The notes under the pieces: model-generated
What the model saw: the letters and a program-made list of their open reading frames with translations, nothing else
Told to the model about the DNA's origin: nothing
Databases searched by the model: none
In this document: positions 33,934 through 42,789 of the stretch, one piece after another
Position numbering within the stretch: position 1 is the stretch's first letter
How the letters are laid out: each line of letters starts with the position of its first letter
Position numbers and translations under genes: made by a program
Origin: Bog-756 sp963845485
Lineage (GTDB): Bacteria; Actinomycetota; Acidimicrobiia; Acidimicrobiales; RAAP-2
DNA length: 64,000 bases
Direction of reading: 5' to 3'
Assembly: GCA_963845485.1 (NCBI GenBank)
Contig: CAWJSI010000012.1
Coordinates: 186,001 to 250,000 of the forward strand

Positions 33934-34341
33934 ATGGTTCGCCCACGCCCGATCACTCAGATCGGGCGTGGGCCGATGGGCCCGATCCCCGTCCCAGAGC
34001 TTTCTCGGTCATCTCGGAGGACCTTTCCATGGGGACTCGGCCTCAAGACAGGAGCCATTGCTCTGGTGGTGGTCCTGGGCGTCGCCTCGTCCGGCTTCGC
34101 CGCCTCCCGGTATGAGGCCCACGGGTTGAAGACGCACCACGACGTTGGGGGTGATTCGTTCACCCATGTCAACACTCGGCGGTCCTCCCCATCCGGCAGT
34201 TCAGGTTCCGGCAACCTCTTCGACCCCTCCTGCCAATTCGAAGAGCCAGACCACCACCACGACCACTACCGAATCCTCGGTGGACTCGACGACGACCTCA
34301 ACGGTTGGATCCGTGGCATCAAAGTCGCCGGCAGTTTCTGA
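33934..34341 (+). CDS. Signal-peptide fragment of GH5-like copy 1 (frameshifted)
   Basis: From the ATG at 33934 (MVRPRPITQIG) a basic leader and a hydrophobic segment (TGAIALVVVLGVASSGFAAS) form a signal peptide. A Ser/Gly linker follows to about residue 92. After about 34210 this frame turns His/Asp-rich and ends at 34341, whereas the Thr/Ser linker and catalytic domain continue one frame over. Skipping one C in GGCAACCTC (34211-34219) joins the two. Without that, the catalytic domain lacks a signal peptide. Confidence 0.5.
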   Translation: MVRPRPITQIGRGPMGPIPVPELSRSSRRTFPWGLGLKTGAIALVVVLGVASSGFAASRYEAHGLKTHHDVGGDSFTHVNTRRSSPSGSSGSGNLFDPSCQFEEPDHHHDHYRILGGLDDDLNGWIRGIKVAGSF

Positions 34342-35401
34342 CAGCTCGGTCGTCCAGGCCGCGGGAACCACGCTCTATCTGAACGGATCCCCCTACCGGT
34401 TCGTCGGCGTGGACGCCTATGAGGCCGCCACGCAGTGGGGCACGAATGCTGGCTGTGGTGCCGAGCTGAGCGACGTACAACTGAACCAGCTGTTCTCGTC
34501 CCTTCCGCCGAACTCGCTCGTGCGATTTTGGGCGTTTCAGGGGTCCATGGCCACCAACATCAACACCCACCAGCTCGATTGGGGTCCTCTGGACAGGGTG
34601 TTCGCAGCCGCCGCGGCCCACGATCAGCGGCTGATTGTGGTCATTTCAGACCAAGGAGGAGCATGCGACGGAAGCCACTGGCAGGATCCTTCCTGGTATG
34701 AGGGTGGGTTCAAGGACGTATTCAATGATCCGGGCACAACCGACGGAAGGGGATTGACCCCGCTGTCGTATTGGGACTATCTCCAGGCCATCGTGACCAG
34801 ATACGCCTCCTCACCGGCGCTGGGAATGTGGGAGCCAATGTCTGAGGCCGAGGCCTCAACCTGCCCATCGCAATTCGAGCCGGTGAACTGCAGCGGCCAT
34901 CAGGTCTGTCCCGACGAGTCGGTGGCGGCGTCGGCCCTGCGCTACTTCTTCGACACGGTGGGTGCTGAAATCCACGCCCTCGATCCGAGGCATCTTGTCG
35001 AGAGTGGCCTGCTAGGTGGAGGTCAGTGCGGAACATCGACGACCGACTATCAGTACGTGTCGGCCAGCCCAGGTATCGACGTCCTCTCGTATCACGACTA
35101 TTGGGGGGCAGCTCCGATCGGGGGAGGCCAGGGCAATGGCATGCCGCTCCGTCTCGCTCAGTCGACAGCGTTGGGAAAGCCGATCATCGCCGGAGAGGCC
35201 GGCCTGGAGGCGGGAACAGCTCCGGGGTGCATGACCACCACCAACAGAAACGCGTCTTTCGTCGCAAAGCTGCAAGCCCAAACCCAAGCCGGGAGCAGCG
35301 GCCTCCTGGTGTGGAACTGGGTGCCTTCACTCTCGAACACCTGCAGCTTCGACGTCGCACCCGATGATCCGATGCTGCAACCGGGTGGCGCTATCGGCTG
35401 A
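34145..35401 (+). CDS. GH5-like glycoside hydrolase, copy 1 (catalytic part)
   Basis: The frame contains a Ser/Thr linker (SQTTTTTTTESSVDSTTT) and a catalytic domain of about 340 residues: LYLNGSPYRFVGVDAYEA, LVRFWAFQG, MWEPMSEAEAS (likely acid/base Glu), SYHDYWGAAP and IIAGEAGLEAG (likely nucleophile Glu). The order fits the GH5-like TIM barrel of beta-mannanase or cellulase type, but W replaces the usual N in the NEP motif. From 34372 to 35413 it is almost identical to copy 2. The first ATG at 34145 is probably artificial because the real start appears to be 33934, in another frame. Substrate unknown, probably an envelope or exopolysaccharide glycan. Confidence 0.72.
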   Translation: MGVIRSPMSTLGGPPHPAVQVPATSSTPPANSKSQTTTTTTTESSVDSTTTSTVGSVASKSPAVSDSSVVQAAGTTLYLNGSPYRFVGVDAYEAATQWGTNAGCGAELSDVQLNQLFSSLPPNSLVRFWAFQGSMATNINTHQLDWGPLDRVFAAAAAHDQRLIVVISDQGGACDGSHWQDPSWYEGGFKDVFNDPGTTDGRGLTPLSYWDYLQAIVTRYASSPALGMWEPMSEAEASTCPSQFEPVNCSGHQVCPDESVAASALRYFFDTVGAEIHALDPRHLVESGLLGGGQCGTSTTDYQYVSASPGIDVLSYHDYWGAAPIGGGQGNGMPLRLAQSTALGKPIIAGEAGLEAGTAPGCMTTTNRNASFVAKLQAQTQAGSSGLLVWNWVPSLSNTCSFDVAPDDPMLQPGGAIG

Positions 35402-35413
35402 GGATGCGACGAG
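34372..35413 (+). repeat. 1,042-bp direct duplication, copy 1
   Basis: Matches 35929-36970 with a constant offset of 1,557 bp. I noticed only two differences: C/T at 35056/36613 (silent) and A/G at 35240/36797 (Thr to Ala). The repeat begins at the catalytic domain and ends 12 bases after the stop codon. Confidence 0.95.
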
Positions 35414-35520
35414 TACAGAGATATTGCCTTCATCAGAGATGTGAATATCCTTGTGCCACGAGGCCCGCTGCGGTCTGAGGGCCATCCTCGGGTCCCTTCG
35501 GCACTGGGGTATCCGGATTG

Positions 35521-35542
35521 GCTGGGTGAACCTTGTGTGAAC
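35521..35542. promoter_or_regulatory. Two perfect 11-bp GTGAAC repeats, PHO-box candidate
   Basis: Two adjacent 11-bp units both end in exact GTGAAC; on the minus strand they read GTTCACACAAG and GTTCACCCAGC. The array is in the 348-bp gap between the two GH5-like genes, 208 bp before the second start. The rest of this gap (35402-35749) shows no gene that I can support. Confidence 0.5.
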
Positions 35543-35749
35543 GAGGACTATGCGGTTGACGCTGGTTGGGCAGGAAGTGAGACTGTCGGAGGCAAAGCGC
35601 AATCAACGCTGACCTGTCGGGGTGTGCGGGAGTGAACACTCAGTCAGTGCCTGCAAACAGTCGACACCGTTAGAGAGAAATCGAAGCTAGACGGGAGGGG
35701 TCACCCGCCTGTTGGAACCATCGGACTCCACGCTGGGATATGGAATACC

Positions 35750-36958
35750 GTGATGGCCACCATTCCCAAGCCCGTAGATCTCAGCCCCGGCCACTACATC
35801 ATCCGTTCGCTCTGCGTCTTGGGAGCAATCGTTGTGGTCACTCTCGCGTTGGAGATTGCGATACCTCAGCGGGTTGCCTCCACAGACTCTGTCCAGAACA
35901 ATCGCACGGTTCAGGCCTCGGCAATCCAGCTCTATCTGAACGGATCCCCCTACCGGTTCGTCGGCGTGGACGCCTATGAGGCCGCCACGCAGTGGGGCAC
36001 GAATGCTGGCTGTGGTGCCGAGCTGAGCGACGTACAACTGAACCAGCTGTTCTCGTCCCTTCCGCCGAACTCGCTCGTGCGATTTTGGGCGTTTCAGGGG
36101 TCCATGGCCACCAACATCAACACCCACCAGCTCGATTGGGGTCCTCTGGACAGGGTGTTCGCAGCCGCCGCGGCCCACGATCAGCGGCTGATTGTGGTCA
36201 TTTCAGACCAAGGAGGAGCATGCGACGGAAGCCACTGGCAGGATCCTTCCTGGTATGAGGGTGGGTTCAAGGACGTATTCAATGATCCGGGCACAACCGA
36301 CGGAAGGGGATTGACCCCGCTGTCGTATTGGGACTATCTCCAGGCCATCGTGACCAGATACGCCTCCTCACCGGCGCTGGGAATGTGGGAGCCAATGTCT
36401 GAGGCCGAGGCCTCAACCTGCCCATCGCAATTCGAGCCGGTGAACTGCAGCGGCCATCAGGTCTGTCCCGACGAGTCGGTGGCGGCGTCGGCCCTGCGCT
36501 ACTTCTTCGACACGGTGGGTGCTGAAATCCACGCCCTCGATCCGAGGCATCTTGTCGAGAGTGGCCTGCTAGGTGGAGGTCAGTGCGGAACATCGACGAC
36601 CGACTATCAGTATGTGTCGGCCAGCCCAGGTATCGACGTCCTCTCGTATCACGACTATTGGGGGGCAGCTCCGATCGGGGGAGGCCAGGGCAATGGCATG
36701 CCGCTCCGTCTCGCTCAGTCGACAGCGTTGGGAAAGCCGATCATCGCCGGAGAGGCCGGCCTGGAGGCGGGAACAGCTCCGGGGTGCATGACCACCGCCA
36801 ACAGAAACGCGTCTTTCGTCGCAAAGCTGCAAGCCCAAACCCAAGCCGGGAGCAGCGGCCTCCTGGTGTGGAACTGGGTGCCTTCACTCTCGAACACCTG
36901 CAGCTTCGACGTCGCACCCGATGATCCGATGCTGCAACCGGGTGGCGCTATCGGCTGA
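35750..36958 (+). CDS. GH5-like glycoside hydrolase, copy 2
   Basis: The start is a GTG at 35750 or the ATG at 35753. A hydrophobic N-terminus (YIIRSLCVLGAIVVVTLALE) forms a signal peptide or anchor unrelated to that of copy 1, and no long Thr linker is present. From residue 60 the catalytic domain is that of copy 1 with one Thr to Ala change; the likely catalytic Glu residues are at about 214 and in AGEAGLEAG. The copy is intact, so it is the more likely functional enzyme. It probably acts outside the cell on a beta-glycan (inference). Confidence 0.8.
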   Translation: MMATIPKPVDLSPGHYIIRSLCVLGAIVVVTLALEIAIPQRVASTDSVQNNRTVQASAIQLYLNGSPYRFVGVDAYEAATQWGTNAGCGAELSDVQLNQLFSSLPPNSLVRFWAFQGSMATNINTHQLDWGPLDRVFAAAAAHDQRLIVVISDQGGACDGSHWQDPSWYEGGFKDVFNDPGTTDGRGLTPLSYWDYLQAIVTRYASSPALGMWEPMSEAEASTCPSQFEPVNCSGHQVCPDESVAASALRYFFDTVGAEIHALDPRHLVESGLLGGGQCGTSTTDYQYVSASPGIDVLSYHDYWGAAPIGGGQGNGMPLRLAQSTALGKPIIAGEAGLEAGTAPGCMTTANRNASFVAKLQAQTQAGSSGLLVWNWVPSLSNTCSFDVAPDDPMLQPGGAIG

Positions 36959-36970
36959 GGATGCGACGAG
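35929..36970 (+). repeat. 1,042-bp direct duplication, copy 2
   Basis: The second copy of the repeat described at 34372-35413. The flanking upstream sequences are unrelated, and the two copies end after the same 12-base tail past the stop. This points to recent duplication or gene conversion. Confidence 0.95.
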
Positions 36971-37044
36971 AGCCGGAACGAAGATGGCGATCCGTCACTT
37001 GCCGGTGATCCCATGCCGAGATTCCGGAGATCTGGTCATCAAGA

Positions 37045-37077
37045 TTTCACTAATAGTTTGCCTAGATTTTGCCTAAG
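37045..37077. promoter_or_regulatory. Degenerate 11-bp direct repeats in the gap before the GT-C-like gene
   Basis: The units TTTCACTAATA, GTTTGCCTAGA and TTTTGCCTAAG are in 11-bp phase; the last two share TTTGCCTA. They lie in an AT-richer part of the 365-bp gap 36959-37323, about 250 bp before the ATG. They resemble the other arrays only loosely. The remaining gap shows no gene that I can support. Confidence 0.25.
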
Positions 37078-37323
37078 AGAAAGTCACTTATTCCGCACCG
37101 ATGAGCGATCAATGGCGTGGATATACTCCGGCAGTGGGCGAAGCGAAACAAGACTCAAATCAGGGTGGAGCCTACAGCCGTCACTTCAGCCCTTGTGTTG
37201 TCGACTATTGGCACATTGTCGGACCGCTCACCGATCTCCGCCAGCCCTTTCGGGGTGGCCACGACCAGCCTTTGGCGAAACTGAGTCCGCCCAAGCCCCA
37301 CCACCTCCCGCTCGTGCAATGAT

Positions 37324-39120
37324 ATGACCCTCACGGCAGATCACCTGGAAGAGCGGATGCCGTCCACTCGACGCGACGATGGCGCGTGGAGTGGGAAACT
37401 GAGCGGAAAGCGGGAGCCAGACCGCAAGCGGTTATGGCGACGACTTTTGTCTGAAGGTGACATCGTTGCCGTATTATGCTTTGCGCTCTATCTGACGGTG
37501 GGCATAGTTCTTGACTTCCACTATCTGACGTTCAATGGCGATGCAACTTCTCGGCTTGCCAATGGATTCTACGTCCTTTATTCGCGCGATCCACACTTGG
37601 CAGCGATCGGGTTCGTTTGGAACCCGGGGGCTTCAATCGTCGATCTGATACCCCTCCTTTTTTACCACTTGTGGCCGGCATTGGCATCCCATGCATTTGC
37701 TGCGAGTATCGCGTCGGCCTTCTGTATGGCTGGTGCGGTGTACCAACTGCGTTGCGCGCTTGCCGAATGGGGGGTTCCACGGATCGCCCGCTTGCTCCTT
37801 GTGGCCATCATGGCGCTCAACGGCATGGTGCTCTACTACGGCGGCGACGGTATGAGCGAAGGCCTGTACTTGTTCACCTTGCTTGCGACCTGCCGCTATC
37901 TGCTCCGCTGGCTTCGTGATGATGACGTGGCGTCACTTGTCTACGCAGGTGCCGCCTTAGGACTCTGCTATCTCGCTCGAAATGAAGCTATCGGTCCCGC
38001 CTTCGTGGCGGGGTTTGTGGTCCTCGGGGTGGGATATTTTCGCCGATCAGGTGCCGGGAACACGGCTCCACGTTCTGCTCGTGTATGGGGCGCACTGACG
38101 GACGCGACCTTGTTCGAGTTCCCCGTCTTCATCGCGGCAACGGGTTGGGCCGTTGTCAGCTACGTCATTACTGGGCAGGCCTTCGGGCAGTTCAGCTCGG
38201 TCTACGGCACGTCGTCTCAGCTGAAGGTGATCGGTCAGAGTGGGGGACCTTCACCACTCATCCATGCCCGAATCCTTCACGATGTCCGCGACATCTTCTA
38301 TCTCGCTCCGACGATTCCGATCGTTCTCATCGTGGCCTTGTGGGTGTCAGCCCGACGACGAGACCTGGGCGTTCTCGCTCCCTTGGCAGTATTGGGGGGT
38401 GCGGTCTCCTTCGACGCACTCGCTTATGTGTCGAACTCGATCGCGCAATGGTTTCGCTATTTCATCACCGCAGTTCCTCTTGAGATCCTGCTGGTCGGGT
38501 GCATCGTCTCTACGGTTCCAGCCGTAGTCGGTTCGTTCAAGCGGGACGTACCCCAGCAGTCAAAGGCGAAGAGACGATGGATGGGTGCTGTTTCAGTCGT
38601 GGTCGTACTGGTCTTGGCCCTTCCGTCCATGCTGACGACTGCGCTGGGGATGATGAACCCGAAAGTCGGATTCGAGGAAACTGAGCATCTCGGATTCATC
38701 TTTTTGAAGCACCCGACCACGTTCGAAAAAAACGTTCCGGAGACATGGCCGGCGATGGTGGATGTTGCGTCGTACTTCTCAGCCCAGCACATTCCCGAAG
38801 GTCAGGTTGTCGTCGACAACTTCAGTGGCTGTGTGCCTCAAATCATCACCATAAGTTCGGATCCCAAAGTGTTCGTCATCCCGAACGACCGAGACTTCCA
38901 GCGCATCCTCGCTGATCCGTTGACATTTCACGCCCACTACATCCTCGATGTCGACCCGGTGGGCAACGGGACCTTGACCGCCATCAATACGCTCTATCCG
39001 GCCCTATGGAAGACGGGAGCGGGATTCGCCAAGGAAGTGCACTCCTGGAAGGCGCTTGGCGAGTGCCCTTCATTCCGCCTGTTCAAGGTGACGAAACATC
39101 CACTCCAGGCATCCGGCTGA
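37324..39120 (+). CDS. Polytopic membrane protein, GT-C glycosyltransferase-like
   Basis: This 598-residue protein has about ten hydrophobic helices (for example IVAVLCFALYLTVGIVLDF and VSVVVVLVLALPSMLTTALG). An outer-loop Asp near the start (FNGDATSRLANGFYVLYSRD), between helices 1 and 2, is the position used by GT-C enzymes such as PMT/ArnT. A C-terminal extramembrane domain follows (MVDVASYFSAQHIPEGQV, DRDFQRILADPLTFHAHYIL). GT-C enzymes transfer sugars from polyprenyl phosphates outside the cytoplasm. It probably glycosylates an envelope glycan or proteins, with the polyprenyl GT2 at 40138 possibly supplying substrate. Confidence 0.65.
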   Translation: MTLTADHLEERMPSTRRDDGAWSGKLSGKREPDRKRLWRRLLSEGDIVAVLCFALYLTVGIVLDFHYLTFNGDATSRLANGFYVLYSRDPHLAAIGFVWNPGASIVDLIPLLFYHLWPALASHAFAASIASAFCMAGAVYQLRCALAEWGVPRIARLLLVAIMALNGMVLYYGGDGMSEGLYLFTLLATCRYLLRWLRDDDVASLVYAGAALGLCYLARNEAIGPAFVAGFVVLGVGYFRRSGAGNTAPRSARVWGALTDATLFEFPVFIAATGWAVVSYVITGQAFGQFSSVYGTSSQLKVIGQSGGPSPLIHARILHDVRDIFYLAPTIPIVLIVALWVSARRRDLGVLAPLAVLGGAVSFDALAYVSNSIAQWFRYFITAVPLEILLVGCIVSTVPAVVGSFKRDVPQQSKAKRRWMGAVSVVVVLVLALPSMLTTALGMMNPKVGFEETEHLGFIFLKHPTTFEKNVPETWPAMVDVASYFSAQHIPEGQVVVDNFSGCVPQIITISSDPKVFVIPNDRDFQRILADPLTFHAHYILDVDPVGNGTLTAINTLYPALWKTGAGFAKEVHSWKALGECPSFRLFKVTKHPLQASG

Positions 39121-39326
39121 AATCCAAGCACGGCACATCTCGCTGACGATGGAATCAGCGTCGTGCCGGGGCAGCGCCGGGCAGCTTGGCGGACCGACTG
39201 AGTGGAACGGTAACGGAGCCAGGTAGCTGGGGCGTCAGGGACCGTTTCACGCTGAGCGCTTCGCGCCACTTTGTGGGAATAGCACGACGGTCAAGCCGTC
39301 CAGTCAGCAGGAGCGATTCGATGGGG

Positions 39327-40082
39327 TCACAAGTGGGCTACAGCCCGTCTGCCCTCGGTCTGGGGGGTTGCCCTTGGCTCGGACCTGGGTAGGGCAAAGG
39401 CCTCGGCGAACAACGATGCTCCAGGGGCTCTCGATACCGGCAGATAACGCTCGAGTCTGATGATGCACCCCAGAATGCCGTTGACGAGGGCCGGGACATC
39501 ATCGAGGTCGCTACTTTTCAACCGATGCCTGCGAACCTTCAACATTGGCCTCATCAAGACGTTCCAGCTCCACATGTTCATGATGCGGAACTGGTTCCCC
39601 GCGATTACTTCGGTCAGCGTCTCCGCGGTGTAACGCCTCTTATGCAGGACCGCCTCGTCGTGGGCCGACCACAATGTCGGATCCGATGGCACCGCTATAA
39701 GAAATCGACCACCTGGTCGCAGCACGCGGTGCACCTCTCGAACCACGTCACCGTCGTTGTCGATGTGCTCGAGCATGTCAAAAGCGACCACTAAATCAAG
39801 GGACTGCGTTCTGACTGGCAGCTGGGTAGCGTCGGCACGGACAGCGGGAATCCCTCGTTGATGGCATATCTGGGGGCCAACCGCACTGAAGTCGAGTGCG
39901 GTGGCATTCCAACCGTGATCCCTCAACACCCGGGTGTTTCCCCCACAAGCTGCGCCGATGTCGAGAGCTGTACCAGGAAGGTTGATTGGACTAAGAAGGC
40001 GACCCAGGAGTGCTCGGCGTTCTCGATACCACCAGTGGTTGTCTTCGAGACGTGCCAGCTTCTCGATTTCTGAAGTGTTCAA
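39327..40082 (-). CDS. Class I SAM-dependent methyltransferase
   Basis: This 251-residue cytoplasmic protein has the SAM-binding motif ALDIGAACGGNTRVLRDHGW, the acidic strand ATALDFSAVG, and the ADATQLPVRTQSLDLVVAFD and LEHIDNDGDVVREVHRVLRP motifs of the Methyltransf_11 type. The substrate is unknown; neighbouring genes suggest a lipid-linked sugar or glycan. It is 55 bp downstream of the GT2-GtrA gene on the same strand and may share its transcript. Confidence 0.88.
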   Translation of the reverse strand: MNTSEIEKLARLEDNHWWYRERRALLGRLLSPINLPGTALDIGAACGGNTRVLRDHGWNATALDFSAVGPQICHQRGIPAVRADATQLPVRTQSLDLVVAFDMLEHIDNDGDVVREVHRVLRPGGRFLIAVPSDPTLWSAHDEAVLHKRRYTAETLTEVIAGNQFRIMNMWSWNVLMRPMLKVRRHRLKSSDLDDVPALVNGILGCIIRLERYLPVSRAPGASLFAEAFALPRSEPRATPQTEGRRAVAHL

Positions 40083-40137
40083 TAATCCGTCCGGCTCTCT
40101 GCGATCAAGTGGTTGTGGAGCTTTGTCACGAGAGCGA

Positions 40138-41463
40138 TCAGGCGGCTTGAGATGTGTCGCTGTGGTTGGGCATCGAGACTGCTGATTTCATCGAGCGAAG
40201 GGACCGAGTGTGATTGCGAAATGCCCATTCGCGAAGCAACACGAACCTCACGCACGATGCAGCCACCATTCCGAGCACTATCGCGATTGCCTCGGCGAGG
40301 GAACTTGTCCGGCCGACGATGTAGGTCAATGCGAGGGCCGCCGTCGTCAACCCGATGCCAATGAAGAACGAAAAGGCGCCGAGTGCAATGGCGTGACGAA
40401 CTTCACCGCGTCGTGTCGCGCGGAAGGTGAAGGAAACGTGGGCAACGGTATTGAGCGTGGCGGTGGCGGCCGCGGCAACCAGATTTGCCGCGAACAGTCC
40501 TAGTGGGCTTCGCAGGAGCATGAACAGGGCGAGGTAGGCAATCGAACTCAGGACGCCAACACTGGCGTACCGTGCCAACTGATGGTGTTCCTCGAAGGCT
40601 GAGGTACGAGCTAGTCGCTGTGTCGCGGCCGCGCCGGGGGAATCGGTTCTACTGCGGGCCATTCTCCATACACCCCTCAAGTCGGCTCGGGCGGTACTCA
40701 CGATATGGACCCGGGTGTCTGGGTCGTCAATCCAGTCGACCGAGACCTCATGGATTCGGAAACCGTTCCGCTCGGCTTGGACGAGCAGCTCAGTGTCGAA
40801 GAACCAGGCTTGGTCCACTATCTGGTCAAGAAGCGGTTCGACGGCATCGCGTCGCATGGCCTTGAACCCACACTGGGCATCAGAGAATCGACAGCGCAGA
40901 GTGCTCCTCAGGATCAGGTTGTAGGTCCGAGAGATGAACTCTCGCTTGCCGCCGCGAAGGACCCGTGATCCTGAGGCGATCCTGGACCCGATTGCGATCT
41001 GACTATGGCCGGACAACAACGGTGCCACTAACGGTAGAAGGCCCCCGAGGTCCGTGGAGAGGTCGACATCCATGTATGCCACTATCTCGGCCCGACTGGC
41101 GGTCCACGCCGCCCTAATGGCTCTCCCGCGGCCTTTCTGATCGAGGTGAATCGCCGTCACTCCGCTCAGCTCGGCACTGAGGCGCTCGGCGATCGCCCAT
41201 GTCCCATCGATACTGGCGTTGTCGACGATGACGATCGATGCCGGAAAGGGAAATTCGCTGTCGAGGTAGGCGCGAAGACGGAGGACGCTCGACTCCAGGA
41301 CCCCTTCCTCGTTGTAGACGGGAATCGCTATCTCGACCTTGGGTGGCAACTCATCCCGGCCCGGATCGACGGAGCTGGAGTACCCGATGGTTGTGGTCAA
41401 GGGTCTGGCGGGAGCGGTGTGCCGGAGCCCGGACGAAGTGGTGAGGAACTCGGTGTCTGCCAT
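40138..41463 (-). CDS. Polyprenyl-phosphate GT2 glycosyltransferase fused to a GtrA domain
   Basis: This 441-residue protein begins with a GT2 domain: VEIAIPVYNEEGVLESSV, IVIVDNASIDGTW, AYMDVDLSTDLGGLLP (DxD-type), SDAQCGFKAMRRDAVEPLLD and WFFDTELLVQAERNGF. A GtrA-like four-helix part follows (ARYASVGVLSSIAYLALFML, VAHVSFTFRATRR, SCVRFVLLREWAF). The GT2 part makes a polyprenyl-phosphate sugar; GtrA proteins are thought to help flip it. Their fusion suggests both steps in one protein. It is divergent from nothing nearby; the next gene upstream is about 700 bp away. Confidence 0.88.
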   Translation of the reverse strand: MADTEFLTTSSGLRHTAPARPLTTTIGYSSSVDPGRDELPPKVEIAIPVYNEEGVLESSVLRLRAYLDSEFPFPASIVIVDNASIDGTWAIAERLSAELSGVTAIHLDQKGRGRAIRAAWTASRAEIVAYMDVDLSTDLGGLLPLVAPLLSGHSQIAIGSRIASGSRVLRGGKREFISRTYNLILRSTLRCRFSDAQCGFKAMRRDAVEPLLDQIVDQAWFFDTELLVQAERNGFRIHEVSVDWIDDPDTRVHIVSTARADLRGVWRMARSRTDSPGAAATQRLARTSAFEEHHQLARYASVGVLSSIAYLALFMLLRSPLGLFAANLVAAAATATLNTVAHVSFTFRATRRGEVRHAIALGAFSFFIGIGLTTAALALTYIVGRTSSLAEAIAIVLGMVAASCVRFVLLREWAFRNHTRSLRSMKSAVSMPNHSDTSQAA

Positions 41464-42164
41464 GTCCCCTTAGTTCTGGCACTTTCCACCCGCCGTAGCA
41501 ATCGAAATCCCCTGGTGACGCGGAGAAATAACCTCGGGATTACCGAGACGTAGCGTGGCTGTCGCTTGGGGCACGGCCAGGCCAGATTGCCTGGCGGCGA
41601 CGTTGCCACACGGTTCCTGGAGTACGGGCCGAGGGTCAGGGAGGCCACGAGAACATTGCGGGGGTAGCGCCGTGGATGTCGGGGCCCCTGAAGGGGCGCA
41701 GAGCCACCCGATTCAGTGCAGCTCAATCCACAATTGACCCACCGATAGAGGAGCCCTACCATGACAAAAGTAAGGCAGTAGACGGCTCCGATGTCGGGTG
41801 GTGTCGTAACGAGAGCGGCGGAACACTCCGGGAGATCTACACGTGCCTGAAGCATCGGGAGGACCCACACAGACCTCGGTTACCCAGCGTGATGCTTCTT
41901 TCCCTGAGGGCGAGGGTTCCCGTGTTCAGCCTCCGGTTCGTGTACCGTTTGTCGCGGTGGGACGGCGCACGACCAATCTGACCATCTCCTCCAGCGCAGG
42001 GGGATCACTGAGATCGCAGTTGCGAAGGACGTAAAGCGGGTCGCAACTCATCATCCACCGGGTCCCCCGACGCTGGCTGCCCCCCTGCCCCTCGTGGTGG
42101 TCGGCGCCGGGGACCCGGCGGGCTCTCCTTTCGGATCGAGCCCTCCATGCCCCGGGGACCGGAT
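41464..42164. other. Gene-poor 0.7-kb stretch before the leu genes
   Basis: No gene can be supported. A 157-codon minus-strand frame (41397-41870) has a hydrophobic stretch and overlaps the start of the GT2-GtrA gene, but lacks a recognisable domain. No tRNA, hairpin with T-run, or repeat was noticed. The base composition changes back to the GC-rich pattern of the leu genes near 42060. Confidence 0.4.
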
Positions 42165-42758
42165 TCAGCGGGTCGTCGGCATCCAATCGGCCCGCGTGGC
42201 CTCGTAGGCCTCAATCTCGTCTTCGTACCGGAGGGTGAGGCCGATATCGTCCCACCCGTTCACCAAGCGGTCGCGGGTGAACTCGTCCATCGGGAAGGTC
42301 ACCTCGATGCCGGCCGGGAGGGCCTCGAGCGTCCCCCGCTGAATGTCGATGGTGATCAGCATGGCCGGCTCGGCGATCACGGCGTCGAGCAGCAGCCGTC
42401 CGGTCAACGCGTCGACCTGGACTGGGACAAGGCCGGCCTTTGTGCAGTTGTTGCGGAAGATGTCGCCGAACCCCGGGGATACCACGGCGTCGAATCCGTA
42501 GTCCTGGAGGGCCCACACGGCGTGCTCTCGCGATGACCCGGTGCCGAAGTTGGGTCCGGCCACGAGGATGGTCGCTCCCGCGTAGATCTCCTGGTTGAGT
42601 ACGAAATCACGATCATCCCGCCACTCGGCGAAGAGGCCTGCTCCGAACCCCGTCCGTTCCACCCGCTTGAGCCAGTCGGACGGGATGATCTGGTCGGTGT
42701 CCACGTCGGAGCGGTCGAGCGGCACGGCCCGCCCACTGACGAGTTGCATGGCCTTCAC
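42165..42758 (-). CDS. leuD: 3-isopropylmalate dehydratase small subunit
   Basis: LeuD and LeuC isomerise 2-isopropylmalate to 3-isopropylmalate in leucine synthesis. The 197-residue protein has DVDTDQIIPSDWLKRVERTG, ILVAGPNFGTGSSREHAVWA and GFGDIFRNNCTKAGLVPV, diagnostic of the swivel domain. It lies 31 bp after leuC on the same strand; greA is upstream of leuC. It is intact. Confidence 0.96.
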   Translation of the reverse strand: MKAMQLVSGRAVPLDRSDVDTDQIIPSDWLKRVERTGFGAGLFAEWRDDRDFVLNQEIYAGATILVAGPNFGTGSSREHAVWALQDYGFDAVVSPGFGDIFRNNCTKAGLVPVQVDALTGRLLLDAVIAEPAMLITIDIQRGTLEALPAGIEVTFPMDEFTRDRLVNGWDDIGLTLRYEDEIEAYEATRADWMPTTR

Positions 42759-42789
42759 GAGGTGATCCCCTTCGCTGCCGCCTGCGTCA

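Noticed and set aside
34372..36970. The GH5-like duplication as a transposon or composite element
   Set aside because: No transposase, inverted repeats or target-site duplication flank the blocks.
41397..41870. Minus-strand frame of 157 codons with a hydrophobic stretch
   Set aside because: It overlaps the start of the GT2-GtrA gene and shows no domain or clear start site; kept only as a note in the gap entry.
36959..42160. The lower-GC stretch with glycan genes as a prophage or integrated island
   Set aside because: No integrase, phage gene, tRNA or attachment repeats are visible; transfer remains possible but unsupported.
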